The translations under genes were made by a program, and so were the position numbers. 64,000 nt of DNA from NCBI GenBank assembly GCA_903870055.1, contig CAIQBG010000048.1, positions 96,597 through 160,596 on the forward strand. The letters are read 5' to 3'. Below, piece by piece: positions 18,219 to 27,598 of this stretch (positions within the stretch are counted from its first letter, which is position 1; each line of letters starts with the position of its first letter). The stretch is from an uncultured Pseudomonadota bacterium (GTDB lineage: Bacteria > Pseudomonadota > Gammaproteobacteria > Burkholderiales > Rhodocyclaceae). The notes below the pieces were generated by a model. The model was given only the letters and a program-made list of their open reading frames with translations, did not search any database and was not told the DNA's origin.

Positions 18219-18248
18219 AAAAAACCCACCGAAGTCGGTGGGTTTTTT
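18219..18248. terminator. Bidirectional terminator between DUF748 gene and icd
   Basis: Stem AAACCCACCG / CGGTGGGTTT with loop AAGT, flanked by A and T runs, so it can act on both converging transcripts. Confidence 0.9.
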
Positions 18249-18265
18249 GTGGGGTGCGCGCGAGG

Positions 18266-20503
18266 TTAGGCGCGTGCAGCCTTCAGTGCTGCATTCAGCG
18301 TAGCGCTCGGACGCATTACAGCCTTGCACTTCTCCGAATCGGCCTTGTAGTAGCCACCGATGTCCACAGCCTTGCCTTGAACCGTCTTCATCTCGGCCAC
18401 GATCTGGGCTTCGTTGTCAGTCAGTGTTTTGGCGAGTGGCTTGAACTGATCGGCCAGGGCTTTGTCCTGTGTCTGGTTAGCCAGTTCTTGCGCCCAGTAC
18501 ATGGCCAGATAGAACTGGCTGCCACGGTTGTCGAGCTCACCAGTTTTGGGCGAAGGCGACTTGTTGTTGTCCAGCAGTTTGCCTGTGGCGGCATCCAGCG
18601 TTTTGGCCAGCAGTTTGGCGCGTTCGTTGCCAGTCTTGAGGCCCAGGTCTTCCAGCGATACTGCCAGTGCCAGGAACTCGCCCAGCGAATCCCAACGCAG
18701 GTGGTTTTCTTCGGTGAGCTGCTGCACGTGCTTCGGTGCCGAACCGCCGGCACCAGTTTCGTACATGCCGCCACCCGCCATTAGCGGAACGATCGACAGC
18801 ATCTTGGCTGAGGTGCCCAGTTCCTTAATCGGGAACAGGTCGGTGAGGTAGTCGCGCAGGATGTTGCCGGTCACAGAGATGGTGTCCAGACCGCGGATTA
18901 CGCGTTCCAGGGTGTAACGCATGGCGCGAACCTGCGACATGATGTGGATTTCCAGACCCTTGGTGTCGTAATCTTTGAGGTAAGTCTCAACCTTCTTGAT
19001 CAGTTCGGCTTCGTGCGGGCGGTATGGATCCAGCCAGAAGATGGCTGGCATGCCTGAGTTGCGGGCACGAGTGACGGCCAGCTTGACCCAGTCGCGGATC
19101 GGTTCGTCTTTCACCTGGCACATACGCCAGATATCACCCTTCTCAACGTTCTGAGTGAGCAGCACTTCGCCGGTGTCGATGTCAACGATGTTGGCAATGC
19201 CGTCTTCAGCGATCTCAAACGTCTTGTCGTGTGAACCGTACTCTTCTGCCTTCTGCGCCATCAGGCCGACGTTAGGTACTGTACCCATGGTCTTCGGGTC
19301 GAAGTTACCGTTGGTCTTACAGAAATTAATCATTTCCTGATAGATACGGGCGAAAGTTGATTCCGGCATAACGCACTTGGCATCGTACTGCTTGCCATCG
19401 GCGCCCCACATCTTGCCGCCAGCCCGGATCATGGCGGGCATGGACGCATCAACGATGATGTCGTTAGGTGAGTGGAAGTTAGTAATGCCCTTGGCCGAAT
19501 CAACCATGGCCAGTTCAGGACGGTGCTCATGGCAGGCATGCAGGTCACGGACGATTTCGTCACGCTTCGATTCCGGCAGAGTCTTGATCTTGTCGAACAG
19601 ATCGACCATGCCGTTATTGACGTTGATGCCGAGTTCTTCGAACAGCTTGCCGTGTTTCTCGAAGGCTTCCTTGTAATAGATCTTGACGCAGTGACCGAAA
19701 ACGATGGGGTGAGACACCTTCATCATGGTGGCCTTAACGTGCAGAGAGAATAGGATGCCGGAGTTACGGCAATCTTCCATTTCCTGTTCGTAGAACTTGC
19801 ACAGGGCCTTCTTGCTCATGTACATCGAGTCAATAATCTCGCCTGCCTTCAGCGCGACTTTGGCTTTCAAAACAGTGCTCTTGCCGCCCTTTGCAATCAG
19901 TTCCATACGAACATTGCGGGCTTTGTCTAGCGTCAGTGACTTTTCGCCGTGATAGAAGTCACCGCCATGCATGTGTGAAACGTGCGATTGCGACCACTGG
20001 TTCCACTTACCCATCGAGTGCGGGTGCTTGCGTGCGAAATTCTTAACAGCCTGTGGTGCGCGGCGATCCGAGTTGCCTTCACGCAGCACGGGATTTACAG
20101 CCGAACCCAGACACTTGCCAAAGCGGGCGGCGAGGGCCTTTTCTTCGTCGGTCTTCGGGTCTTCAGGGTAATTCGGAATTGCGTAACCCTTGGTTTGCAG
20201 TTCTTTAACGCAGGCTTTGAGCTGAGAAACCGAAGCACTGATATTGGGTAGTTTGACAATATTGGTGTCAGGTTCCAGCGTCAGCTTGCCCAGTTCGGCA
20301 AGGGTGTCAGGTACTTTTTGGTCGTCTTTGAGGAATTCGGAGAACTCTGCCAGAACACGGGCTGAAACCGAGATGTCGCTTTTGACGATGTCGATGCCAG
20401 CAGGGGAAGTGAAGGTGCGAATGATCGGCAGAAAGGCGCAGGTCGCGAGTAGCGGTGCTTCGTCGGTCAGCGTGTAGATAATCTTCGACTTCTTGTCAGC
20501 CAT
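18266..20503 (-). CDS. icd2: Monomeric NADP-dependent isocitrate dehydrogenase
   Basis: 745 aa, the size of the monomeric IDH family, which is unrelated in length to the ~415-aa dimeric Icd. It decarboxylates isocitrate to 2-oxoglutarate in the TCA cycle. Recognisable blocks include [12 protein letters not shown] at the N-terminus, [31 protein letters not shown] and [15 protein letters not shown]. It is convergent with the DUF748 gene and has a good promoter upstream (20589-20617), suggesting monocistronic expression. I use icd2 because that name is common for the monomeric form. Confidence 0.95.
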   Translation of the reverse strand: MADKKSKIIYTLTDEAPLLATCAFLPIIRTFTSPAGIDIVKSDISVSARVLAEFSEFLKDDQKVPDTLAELGKLTLEPDTNIVKLPNISASVSQLKACVKELQTKGYAIPNYPEDPKTDEEKALAARFGKCLGSAVNPVLREGNSDRRAPQAVKNFARKHPHSMGKWNQWSQSHVSHMHGGDFYHGEKSLTLDKARNVRMELIAKGGKSTVLKAKVALKAGEIIDSMYMSKKALCKFYEQEMEDCRNSGILFSLHVKATMMKVSHPIVFGHCVKIYYKEAFEKHGKLFEELGINVNNGMVDLFDKIKTLPESKRDEIVRDLHACHEHRPELAMVDSAKGITNFHSPNDIIVDASMPAMIRAGGKMWGADGKQYDAKCVMPESTFARIYQEMINFCKTNGNFDPKTMGTVPNVGLMAQKAEEYGSHDKTFEIAEDGIANIVDIDTGEVLLTQNVEKGDIWRMCQVKDEPIRDWVKLAVTRARNSGMPAIFWLDPYRPHEAELIKKVETYLKDYDTKGLEIHIMSQVRAMRYTLERVIRGLDTISVTGNILRDYLTDLFPIKELGTSAKMLSIVPLMAGGGMYETGAGGSAPKHVQQLTEENHLRWDSLGEFLALAVSLEDLGLKTGNERAKLLAKTLDAATGKLLDNNKSPSPKTGELDNRGSQFYLAMYWAQELANQTQDKALADQFKPLAKTLTDNEAQIVAEMKTVQGKAVDIGGYYKADSEKCKAVMRPSATLNAALKAARA

Positions 20504-20588
20504 GGTGTCCCCTTGAATTCAAGTAGTTATGATAGGCCCGTTGTGTGAGCCTTTTTGGTTGCCTTTTGGTTAATCCGGCGAAACTATG

Positions 20589-20617
20589 AGTATCCGCACC
20601 GGAGGCCTGCTCGTCAA
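20589..20617 (-). promoter_or_regulatory. Sigma-70-like promoter for icd2
   Basis: On the minus strand: TTGACG (+ coordinates 20612-20617), a 17-base spacer, then GATACT (20589-20594). It lies 86 bases before the icd2 start codon and just past the stop of the upstream methyltransferase gene. Confidence 0.5.
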
Positions 20618-20622
20618 TGCCT

Positions 20623-21780
20623 TCAGGCGGTTTTCAGCCGCCATAACGAGGTGATTTCCGCGGCTCTGGCTTTGTGCAGTGCATCAGTATTGTTGCGTGT
20701 TTTGGGGTGATTGGGTCGCGCATCGATACGTCCGGCGACGACTAGCCCACCTGCATGGATCCAGCTCATTAATTCATCCCGGCTGCGAAGCCCGAGGTGC
20801 TCTGCAATATCAGAAAGAATGAGCCAGGCTTCACCCCCCGGCGCAAGGTGATGACTCACGCCTGCGAGGAAGGCACGGAGCATCTGCGAACCCGGGTCAT
20901 AAACGGCAGCTTCTACGGGAGAGGTGGGGGTTGCGGGAACCCAGGGGGGATTACAGATAATTAAATCGGCTTTAGTCGCTGCGGTAGGGAAAAGATTGGC
21001 TGACTCGATTTGTACTTGGTTGGTGAACCCCAGGCGATGGACGTTATCGCGGGCGCAAGCCAATGCTCTTGGATCTAGGTCAGTACTAATCACGGTGGGA
21101 ATGCCACGTTTGGCCAGTAGGCAGCTAAGGACGCCGGAGCCGACACCGATATCGAAGGCCAGGTTGCAAGGTTGGGGCAGTGGTGCCTGAGCGACCAGGT
21201 CGACATATTCGCCCCTTACGGGCGAGAAGACCCCGAAATGCGGATGTATGTGTGCATCTAGTGCAGTGACGAATGCACCTTTTTTGCGCCATTCATAAGC
21301 GCTAACCAGTGCTAACAGGCCCCGTAGGCTAATGACAGCGTCGGTACCTTCCGGATCTGCCGGGCCAAGCCCTGCCGTGCAGGCTTCGACGACGTCTTGC
21401 CCACGACGTAGGGCGATCTGGTAGTCGGCGGTAAGCGGGATGAGCAGGTTGCCCAGAATGCTGGCACGGCGCCCTTGGGTCTGGCGATGTTGGGCAAAGG
21501 CTTCGCCCGCAGTGGGTGCGACGGTTTCGTTACCGCGCCGTGGTGGCCTGTCAGCACGGCGAGCCAGGGCTTGCAATAGATTTCGGGCATTCTGGTAATC
21601 GCCTTGCCAGAGAATAGCGGTGCCTTCCCGGCACAGGCGAAATGCAGCATCTGCCGAGAGGGTGTCATCAGCAATTACAACGCGTTCTGGCGCAGGCAGG
21701 CCTGCTTCCGAAATCCAGCGCGCTTCATGTTGCGTGTCGTTTTGCTGCCAGCGAATGGTTGGTGTGGGTTCTACAGACAT
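20623..21780 (-). CDS. Class I SAM-dependent methyltransferase (RlmG/RsmC/PrmC-like)
   Basis: 385 aa from ATG 21780 (MSVEPTPTIRW); an upstream in-frame start would overlap the divergent yaeQ. The C-terminal half is a Rossmann methyltransferase: motif I FDIGVGSGVLSCLLAKRG and motif IV ICNPPWVP. An NPPW/NPPY motif indicates methylation of a planar nitrogen, as in rRNA guanine-N2 or protein glutamine methyltransferases. The N-terminal ~170 residues form an additional domain that I do not recognise. The exact target cannot be given from sequence alone. Confidence 0.82.
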   Translation of the reverse strand: MSVEPTPTIRWQQNDTQHEARWISEAGLPAPERVVIADDTLSADAAFRLCREGTAILWQGDYQNARNLLQALARRADRPPRRGNETVAPTAGEAFAQHRQTQGRRASILGNLLIPLTADYQIALRRGQDVVEACTAGLGPADPEGTDAVISLRGLLALVSAYEWRKKGAFVTALDAHIHPHFGVFSPVRGEYVDLVAQAPLPQPCNLAFDIGVGSGVLSCLLAKRGIPTVISTDLDPRALACARDNVHRLGFTNQVQIESANLFPTAATKADLIICNPPWVPATPTSPVEAAVYDPGSQMLRAFLAGVSHHLAPGGEAWLILSDIAEHLGLRSRDELMSWIHAGGLVVAGRIDARPNHPKTRNNTDALHKARAAEITSLWRLKTA

Positions 21781-21860
21781 GCGGCATTGTAGCGATTCCC
21801 GGGGGCAGATTTGGAATTCGCGCCGCTTACGCGTAGCCTTTCGTCTTTCGGATAGGAACC

Positions 21861-22394
21861 ATGGCACTCAAAGCAACCGTATTCAAAGCAGATTTGCAGG
21901 TGGCAAATCTGGATCGGAACCAGTTTGGCGATTATTCCCTGACATTGGCACAGCACCCCTCCGAGACGATCGAGCGGGTGATGATTCGCTTATTGGCGTT
22001 TGCGCTTTATGCCTCGGAAGACCTACGCTTTGGCCGGGGTCTTTCCAATGAGGAGGATGCGGCCGTTTGGGAAATTGATCCCTCCGGCGTAACCCGCTTA
22101 TGGATTGATGTGGGACTGCCAGATGAGGTGCGCGTTAAAAAGGCTTGTAGCCGTGCTGATCGCGCCGTGATTATTACTTATGGGGGGCGGCCATCCGATA
22201 TGTGGTGGCAGCAAAATGCCAACACGCTAACGCGATACAAAAACCTATCGGTGATTCAACTCTCGCCGGAAGATAGTGCCAAGCTGGTCGAAGCGGCTGG
22301 CCGGACGATGAAGCTCTCGTGGACGATTCAGGAAGGGATGGTCTATCTGGATAACGCGTCCATTACACCGACCATTCTGAGCGCGCAGGCCTAA
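21861..22394 (+). CDS. yaeQ: YaeQ family protein
   Basis: 177 aa, close to the E. coli length. It begins MALKATVFKADLQVAN and contains SETIERVMIRLLAFALYA, LWIDVGLPDE and YKNLSVIQL, the YaeQ signature. The structure of the family resembles PD-(D/E)xK nucleases; E. coli YaeQ was proposed as an RfaH-suppressing factor, but the biochemical role is unsettled. It is divergent from the methyltransferase gene (80 bases apart) and 13 bases ahead of the GIY-YIG gene. Confidence 0.9.
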   Translation: MALKATVFKADLQVANLDRNQFGDYSLTLAQHPSETIERVMIRLLAFALYASEDLRFGRGLSNEEDAAVWEIDPSGVTRLWIDVGLPDEVRVKKACSRADRAVIITYGGRPSDMWWQQNANTLTRYKNLSVIQLSPEDSAKLVEAAGRTMKLSWTIQEGMVYLDNASITPTILSAQA

Positions 22395-22407
22395 CACGCT
22401 GAGCGCT

Positions 22408-22665
22408 ATGGCAGACAAGCCCTGGTTTCTGTATTTGCTCGAGTGCGCCAATGGCAGCTACTACGCAGGCATTACGACCGATGTGGCGGCGCGTTTTCTG
22501 GCGCATCAGCAGGGTAAGGGCGCACGTTATACCCGCGCTAACCCACCCATCAGAATTCTGGCACAAGCTGAATATATAGACCGATCCGCAGCCTCCAAGG
22601 CCGAATGGACCTTGAAGCAATTGCCGCGAGATGAGAAGCCGGGATTCTTTAGGTCTGCGGGCTAA
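22408..22665 (+). CDS. GIY-YIG domain protein, UPF0213/YhbQ-like
   Basis: An 85-residue single-domain GIY-YIG nuclease-fold protein. The signature is split as FLYLLECANGSYYAGITTD, followed by ARFLAHQQGKGARYTR and the metal-binding glutamate in KAEWTLKQL. The family (E. coli YhbQ) shows DNA cleavage activity in vitro; its role is unclear. The last 17 bases overlap the 3' end of the convergent flavin oxidoreductase gene. Confidence 0.88.
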   Translation: MADKPWFLYLLECANGSYYAGITTDVAARFLAHQQGKGARYTRANPPIRILAQAEYIDRSAASKAEWTLKQLPRDEKPGFFRSAG

Positions 22666-23887
22666 GCGTCACGTTAGCCATCAGCAGCGTGCTCATCAGA
22701 TCTTTAACGCTACGGATCTGATTGCCGAAGGGCAAATCACCCACGCCACGGAAGAAGAGTCCCTTGTTACCTTCGCCCTTATAGGCGAGCGTTAGCTGGT
22801 GGTCGATACAGAATTGACCCACCTTGCCGTTGCCATCACGTAAACCACAGTGAGCCAGGCAGTCGAAGTACTTGATGCACTGTGCCTTCTCTTTGGCACG
22901 GGCTTGAAGCTTTTCTACTTTTTCCATGTAGTGAGTCAGCCAGGGTGTTTTGACGGCGCGGGCGGGTAGGCCGGCAACGCTGACAAACTCCACCATGTCT
23001 TCGTCACGGGCACCAGCCAGAATTTCTTTGAAGGCCGGACTGGCATCGCCCTCGGCGGTTACTGCAAAGGCTGTGCCGAGTTGTGCGGCAGCAGCACCGA
23101 GAGACTGCATGCGGCGGATGTCGTCATAAGAACGTATGCCGCCGGCAGCGATAATTGGGACGATATCTTCAACACCGAATTCGCGCAGGACAGCACGGGT
23201 TTCGGGGATGACGGTTTCAAAATCAAAGCGGGCATCATGTAGGTCGGCGACGGAAGCGGCACCTAGGTGACCACCGGCATAACCGGGGTGTTCGATCACA
23301 ATCGCACCCGGCAGGCGGTTAGCACGCGCCCACTTCTTCATGATGATCTTAACGCCGCGGGCATCCGACAAAATAGGGATGAGGGCTACGTTGGGGTAAT
23401 CGGCCGCCAATTCAGGCAGGTCTAGTGGCAAACCTGCACCCACTACCAGGGCGTCAACGCCTTCTTGCAGCGCTGTGGTCACGTAGTCCTGATAAGCCGA
23501 CAGTGCCTTCATGACATTTACTGCAATCATGCCGCGACCCTGTGCCAGATCTTTGGCAACACGGATCTCGCGGCGGAGGGCTTCCTGATTGGCTGCTTCA
23601 ATGAGTGCTTTGCCTTCTTCACCGCGGGCGCGATGAGTCTGTTCAGCAAGATCGGTATGCAGGTGACGTAGATCGACCGAGGCAATGGTGCCAATGCCGC
23701 CGCAGGAGGCAACCGTACCCGCCAGCGAGTGCGCTGAAACGCCCACACCCATGCCGCCCTGAACGATTGGCAGCAACGTACGGCCACCAATTTTTAGAGG
23801 GGTTAGGCCGCCTTGTTCCAACAGTGGTTGGAGCGAGGGCAGAATATGCGGATGTTGATCATGCAAAGCAGCTTTGGCATCGACCAT
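22649..23887 (-). CDS. Nitronate monooxygenase-like NAD(P)H-dependent flavin oxidoreductase
   Basis: 412 aa. A TIM-barrel FMN enzyme: IVQGGMGVGVS near residue 41, ALVVGAGLP, IEHPGYAGGHLG with the conserved His region, IIAAGGIRS and AAAAQLGTAF. The family includes nitronate monooxygenases, NADH:quinone reductases and FabK-type reductases. The C-terminus is about 80 residues longer than short members and carries four cysteines, C337, C343, C347 and C360 (CX5C-X3-C-X12-C), which could bind metal or an Fe-S cluster. A perfect FNR-type palindrome lies ~80 bases upstream of the start. Substrate unknown. Confidence 0.85.
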   Translation of the reverse strand: MVDAKAALHDQHPHILPSLQPLLEQGGLTPLKIGGRTLLPIVQGGMGVGVSAHSLAGTVASCGGIGTIASVDLRHLHTDLAEQTHRARGEEGKALIEAANQEALRREIRVAKDLAQGRGMIAVNVMKALSAYQDYVTTALQEGVDALVVGAGLPLDLPELAADYPNVALIPILSDARGVKIIMKKWARANRLPGAIVIEHPGYAGGHLGAASVADLHDARFDFETVIPETRAVLREFGVEDIVPIIAAGGIRSYDDIRRMQSLGAAAAQLGTAFAVTAEGDASPAFKEILAGARDEDMVEFVSVAGLPARAVKTPWLTHYMEKVEKLQARAKEKAQCIKYFDCLAHCGLRDGNGKVGQFCIDHQLTLAYKGEGNKGLFFRGVGDLPFGNQIRSVKDLMSTLLMANVTLSPQT

Positions 23888-23964
23888 GGCAGGTGTCCGG
23901 GGTAGTCAAAAGTGTCCTGATCATGCCCGATCTGCGGCGCTGCGTCATGGCTGAATCGCCCTAA

Positions 23965-23986
23965 TTCTTTGATCTAGATCAAAGAA
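23965..23986. promoter_or_regulatory. FNR/ANR-type operator
   Basis: The core TTGATCTAGATCAA (23969-23982) is an exact match to the FNR/ANR consensus TTGAT-N4-ATCAA, and the symmetry extends to a perfect 22-base palindrome. It lies between the end of rmuC and the start of the flavin oxidoreductase gene, both on the minus strand. It has no T tract, so it is not a terminator. Regulation of the oxidoreductase by an oxygen-sensing CRP/FNR protein is inferred. Confidence 0.8.
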
Positions 23987-24011
23987 GTTGCAGTTGCTTG
24001 ATTTGACAGCC

Positions 24012-25295
24012 TTATTCCATGTCAGCAGCATCGTTGGCGATTTCCACCATCGGTGCTGGCAGGTTTTTGCTGGGTTTAACGCCAAGCTTCTTGAGCATCT
24101 CTGCCTGGCGTATGAGATTGCCGCGTCCGGTAGAGAGTTTGTTGATGGCACCGTCGTAATCTTTTTGTGCCTGATTCAGGCGTGTGCCCAGCGATTCCAT
24201 ATCTTCAACAAAACCAGCCAGCTTGTCGTAGAGCTCGGCGCCACGCTTGGCAATATCCTGAGCGTTACGGGTCTGGGCTTCCTGGCGCCACAGATTGGCG
24301 ACGGTGCGTACGACGAAGAGCAGCGTGGATGGGCTGACCAGGAGAACGTTTTTGTTCCAGGCGTCCATAAAGAGTTCGCGATCATGTGTGACAGCCAGCA
24401 TGAAGGCAGGTTCGATGGGGATGAACATCAGCACAAAATCGAGAGACTTCAGGCCATAGAGATCCTGATAGTTTTTATCCGACAAGCCTTTGATGTGGCT
24501 GCGTACTGAATCGAGGTGGCGCTTGAGCGCAGCATCGCGGTGCTTTTCATCTTCGGCATTGGCATAGTCTTCATAGGCGACCAGCGTTGCTTTGGCATCA
24601 ATGATCAGGTGACGATCATCGGGTAGGTGCACCACAACGTCTGGCTGCAGGCGGCGGCCGTCTTCCAGTGTGTGGCTTTCCTGTACGTCGTATTCTTCGC
24701 CTTTGCGCAGACCCGAGCCTTCAAGCACCCGTTCGAGTACCAGCTCTCCCCAGTTGCCCTGGGTTTTATTGGAACCTTTAAGTGCCTTGGTGAGGTTGTT
24801 GGCTTCCTGGCTGACAGTCTTGTTCAGTTCCATCAGCTGGCGCACTTGCTCGGCCAGTGCGCTACGGTCTTTGCCTTCCTGTACATAGACCTGCTCAACC
24901 CTGCCCTGGAATTCCTGTAATTTGGTTTTGAGCGGGTCGAGTAGCTGACCAAGGCTTTGCTGGTTCTGCTCGCTGAAGCGCTTGGATTTTTCTTCCAGAA
25001 TATCGTTAGCCAGGCTTTTGAACTGGTGGGTGAGTTCTTCGCGGGCACTTTGTAGTAAGGCCAGTTTCTCGTTGCTCTGGTTACGCTCTTGGGTGAGCTG
25101 CATGGTCAGCGTGGCGACCTGGGCAGTAAGAGTGTTGAGCTGTTGTTCTGATTCGATGAGGCGACCTTCAACCTGCGGCAAACGCTCTGCTTTTGCTTCA
25201 GCCGCAGAAGCACGGGCACGGCCAAGTAACAGGCCGATCGCATAACCCGCTGCTGCAGCCAGCAGTGCAACAGCAATCAGAGTGATGTTGTCCAT
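24012..25295 (-). CDS. rmuC: DNA recombination protein RmuC
   Basis: 427 aa. An N-terminal membrane helix (about residues 5-24) is followed by a long coiled coil (~40-170) and the RmuC domain (~175-385) with GNWGELVLERVLEGSGL, RLQPDVVVHLPD and IIDAKATLVAYEDY. RmuC limits inversion at short repeats in E. coli and is a predicted PD-(D/E)xK-fold nuclease. The gene starts 12 bases after the ABC-F gene ends, so the two form an operon. Confidence 0.94.
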   Translation of the reverse strand: MDNITLIAVALLAAAAGYAIGLLLGRARASAAEAKAERLPQVEGRLIESEQQLNTLTAQVATLTMQLTQERNQSNEKLALLQSAREELTHQFKSLANDILEEKSKRFSEQNQQSLGQLLDPLKTKLQEFQGRVEQVYVQEGKDRSALAEQVRQLMELNKTVSQEANNLTKALKGSNKTQGNWGELVLERVLEGSGLRKGEEYDVQESHTLEDGRRLQPDVVVHLPDDRHLIIDAKATLVAYEDYANAEDEKHRDAALKRHLDSVRSHIKGLSDKNYQDLYGLKSLDFVLMFIPIEPAFMLAVTHDRELFMDAWNKNVLLVSPSTLLFVVRTVANLWRQEAQTRNAQDIAKRGAELYDKLAGFVEDMESLGTRLNQAQKDYDGAINKLSTGRGNLIRQAEMLKKLGVKPSKNLPAPMVEIANDAADME

Positions 25296-25307
25296 AGCGT
25301 CTCCCGG

Positions 25308-27236
25308 TCAGGCTTTACAAGCCTCGATATCTTCAGCCAATGCCAGCCAGCGGATTTCCAGTGCGTCGAGCTCTTCCTGAATGGCTTGTAGTTTACGACC
25401 TGCTTCTGCAATGGCGCTTGCATCGGTGGTGCCGGAAAGCGCCGCTTCCTGGTCGATTTTGTTTTTCTGTAGACGCTGGATGTGTTGATCCAGTTTGTCC
25501 ATATCCCGTTGCAAACCCTTTTGACGATTCGAAGCGGGCTTGGCCTTGGGCGCTGCTTGTGTAGTAGGCACCTTGGGCGCAGCGGCTTCTTCACGTTGAC
25601 GCTTGGCTTCATCCAGCAGGAACTGCTGGTAGTCGTCCAGGTCGCCATCAAAATCACTAACGCCACCACGGGTGACGAGCCAGAAGCTGTCGCAGACGGA
25701 GCGTAGTAATGCGCGATCGTGGCTGACCAGCATGACGGTGCCTTCGAACTCATTCAGCGCCATAGCCAGGGCCTCGCGCGTGGCGAGATCCAGGTGGTTG
25801 GTTGGTTCATCAAGCAGCAGCAGGTTAGGTCGTTGCCAGACAATCATGGCTAGAACCAGACGGGCTTTTTCGCCACCACTCATGGTGCCTACTTGCTGCA
25901 TGACCTGGTCACCGCTGAAGTTGAAGGTGCCCAGATAGGTGCGCAGATTCTGCTCGCGCATATCTCGACCCTGTGTCTTACCGCTGGCAATGGCTGCTTT
26001 GGCCAGGCGAATCATGTGCTCCATGGGCGTGGCGTTAGCAGTCAGCACATCGAGTTCTTGCTGGGCAAAGTAACCAATAGTCAGGCCACGGCCTTCCGTG
26101 AGGATGCCGCCTTGCACGGTTAGGGTCTGGGCAATGGTTTTTACCAGGGTTGATTTACCCTGACCATTAGCGCCCAAGATGCCGATGCGCTGACCGGCCA
26201 GCACCGAGCGATTAACGTGTTCGACGATGATGGTGGGTGGTGTGCCAGCCGGGGCATCTGCCGGTGGCGGATAACCAAAGCTGGCATCTTCCATGGCGAG
26301 CATGGGGTTGGGTAGGGCACCCGGTTCATCAAAGGTGAAAGTAAATTCGGCATCGGCCAGAACCGGTGCGATTTTTTCCATCCGTTCCAGCGCCTTGACC
26401 CGGCTCTGCGCCTGTTTGGCTTTGCTGGCTTTGGCCTTGAAGCGATTAATAAAAGACTGCAGGTGTGCGATCTTCTCTTGCTGCTTGCTAAACGAAGCCT
26501 GCTGAATAGCCAGCTGTTCGGCGCGGAGATCTTCGAAGGCGCTGTAGTTGCCGCCATAACGGACCAGTTTGCCGTGATCAATATGGATCGTGACATTGGT
26601 CACCGCATCGAGGAATTCACGGTCATGGCTGATGACGACCAAGGTGCCCGGGTATCTTTTCAACCAGGCTTCGAGCCAGACGAGGGCGTCTAAATCCAGG
26701 TGATTGGTTGGTTCGTCGAGCAGTAGTAGATCGGAAGGGCACATCAGCGCACGCGCCAGTTGCAGGCGCATACGCCAACCACCCGAAAAGCTGTTGACCG
26801 GTTGGTTGAGCTCGCTGGTTTTGAAGCCCAGACCCAGAATTAGAGCCTGCGCACGAGACTGTGCGTCATGCGCACCCACATCGTTGAGCAGCGCGTAGGC
26901 GTGACCCATACGTTCGCCATCATCGCTGGCTTCAGCAGCAGTGACTTCGGCCTCAGCTGCCATCAAGCGGGTGTCACCTTCGATAACGAAACGCGTCGCG
27001 CTCTCTTCTGTTTCAGGCATGTCCTGCGCCACCTGAGCCATCTGCCACTGGGTGGGAATGCTGAAATCCCCCCGGTCTTCATGCAATGTGCCGTTCAGTA
27101 GTGCAAACAGCGTGGATTTTCCGGCACCGTTACGCCCGACCAGACCTGCGCGCTCGCCCGGATTGATGGTGCAGCTGGCGTCATCCAGCAGTACCCGTGC
27201 GCCACGGCGCAGGGTGATGTTCTTGAGTGTGATCAT
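25308..27236 (-). CDS. yheS: ABC-F family ATPase, YheS type
   Basis: 642 aa with two ABC ATPase domains and no membrane segment. First Walker A GRNGAGKST and signature NSFSGGWRMRLQLARAL with DEPTNHLD; second Walker A GANGQGKST, signature TMSGGEKARLVLA and DEPTNHLD. The inter-domain linker (KAKASKAKQAQSRVKALERM) and a charged C-terminal coiled coil are characteristic of YheS/Uup-like ABC-F proteins that act on the ribosome. Length matches E. coli YheS (637 aa). The small lipoprotein gene upstream ends 9 bases before the start. Confidence 0.9.
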   Translation of the reverse strand: MITLKNITLRRGARVLLDDASCTINPGERAGLVGRNGAGKSTLFALLNGTLHEDRGDFSIPTQWQMAQVAQDMPETEESATRFVIEGDTRLMAAEAEVTAAEASDDGERMGHAYALLNDVGAHDAQSRAQALILGLGFKTSELNQPVNSFSGGWRMRLQLARALMCPSDLLLLDEPTNHLDLDALVWLEAWLKRYPGTLVVISHDREFLDAVTNVTIHIDHGKLVRYGGNYSAFEDLRAEQLAIQQASFSKQQEKIAHLQSFINRFKAKASKAKQAQSRVKALERMEKIAPVLADAEFTFTFDEPGALPNPMLAMEDASFGYPPPADAPAGTPPTIIVEHVNRSVLAGQRIGILGANGQGKSTLVKTIAQTLTVQGGILTEGRGLTIGYFAQQELDVLTANATPMEHMIRLAKAAIASGKTQGRDMREQNLRTYLGTFNFSGDQVMQQVGTMSGGEKARLVLAMIVWQRPNLLLLDEPTNHLDLATREALAMALNEFEGTVMLVSHDRALLRSVCDSFWLVTRGGVSDFDGDLDDYQQFLLDEAKRQREEAAAPKVPTTQAAPKAKPASNRQKGLQRDMDKLDQHIQRLQKNKIDQEAALSGTTDASAIAEAGRKLQAIQEELDALEIRWLALAEDIEACKA

Positions 27237-27245
27237 TAGTGGGTA

Positions 27246-27512
27246 TTAATTACAGATAAACGTGGCACGGCATTGCAACGGACAGGTCAGACAGGGTGCC
27301 GTGCAGGATTTGTTCCCACGAAGTTCTGCATTGAGACCACGTTTTTTGCAAAAGGCTTCTGCATCTTCTTTCACGTCATCAACCCCGTAACGGTTGCTGG
27401 GGAAGGCGAAAGTGATGCTGTCAGATGTCTGGCTGAGTACTTGTGGGCCAGAACAGGCTGCCAAAAGGACAGAAACAAGTAGGGTAAAGAGAATCCGGGT
27501 GAAACGTTGCAT
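27246..27512 (-). CDS. Small cysteine-rich lipoprotein
   Basis: 88 aa. Signal peptide with lipobox LLAAC, lipid-carrying cysteine at residue 20, then a ~68-residue mature part. The mature region has ITFAFPSNRYGVDDVKEDAEAFC and a cluster of cysteines (CTAPCLTCPLQC) ending ATFIC. Small proteobacterial lipoproteins with the pattern I.F.....A...C...G..A...F.C are common and uncharacterised; this one carries an extra four-cysteine insert. It is the first gene of a likely minus-strand transcript with yheS and rmuC, and is divergent from the secreted protein at 27599. Confidence 0.75.
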   Translation of the reverse strand: MQRFTRILFTLLVSVLLAACSGPQVLSQTSDSITFAFPSNRYGVDDVKEDAEAFCKKRGLNAELRGNKSCTAPCLTCPLQCRATFICN

Positions 27513-27598
27513 GAGCGCCTTGCAAATAAAACCTTAGAATGTCGTAAGCTTAAAGCAATTCAACGAATGATCAACGATCTTGCTCAAAGGAATACAGA

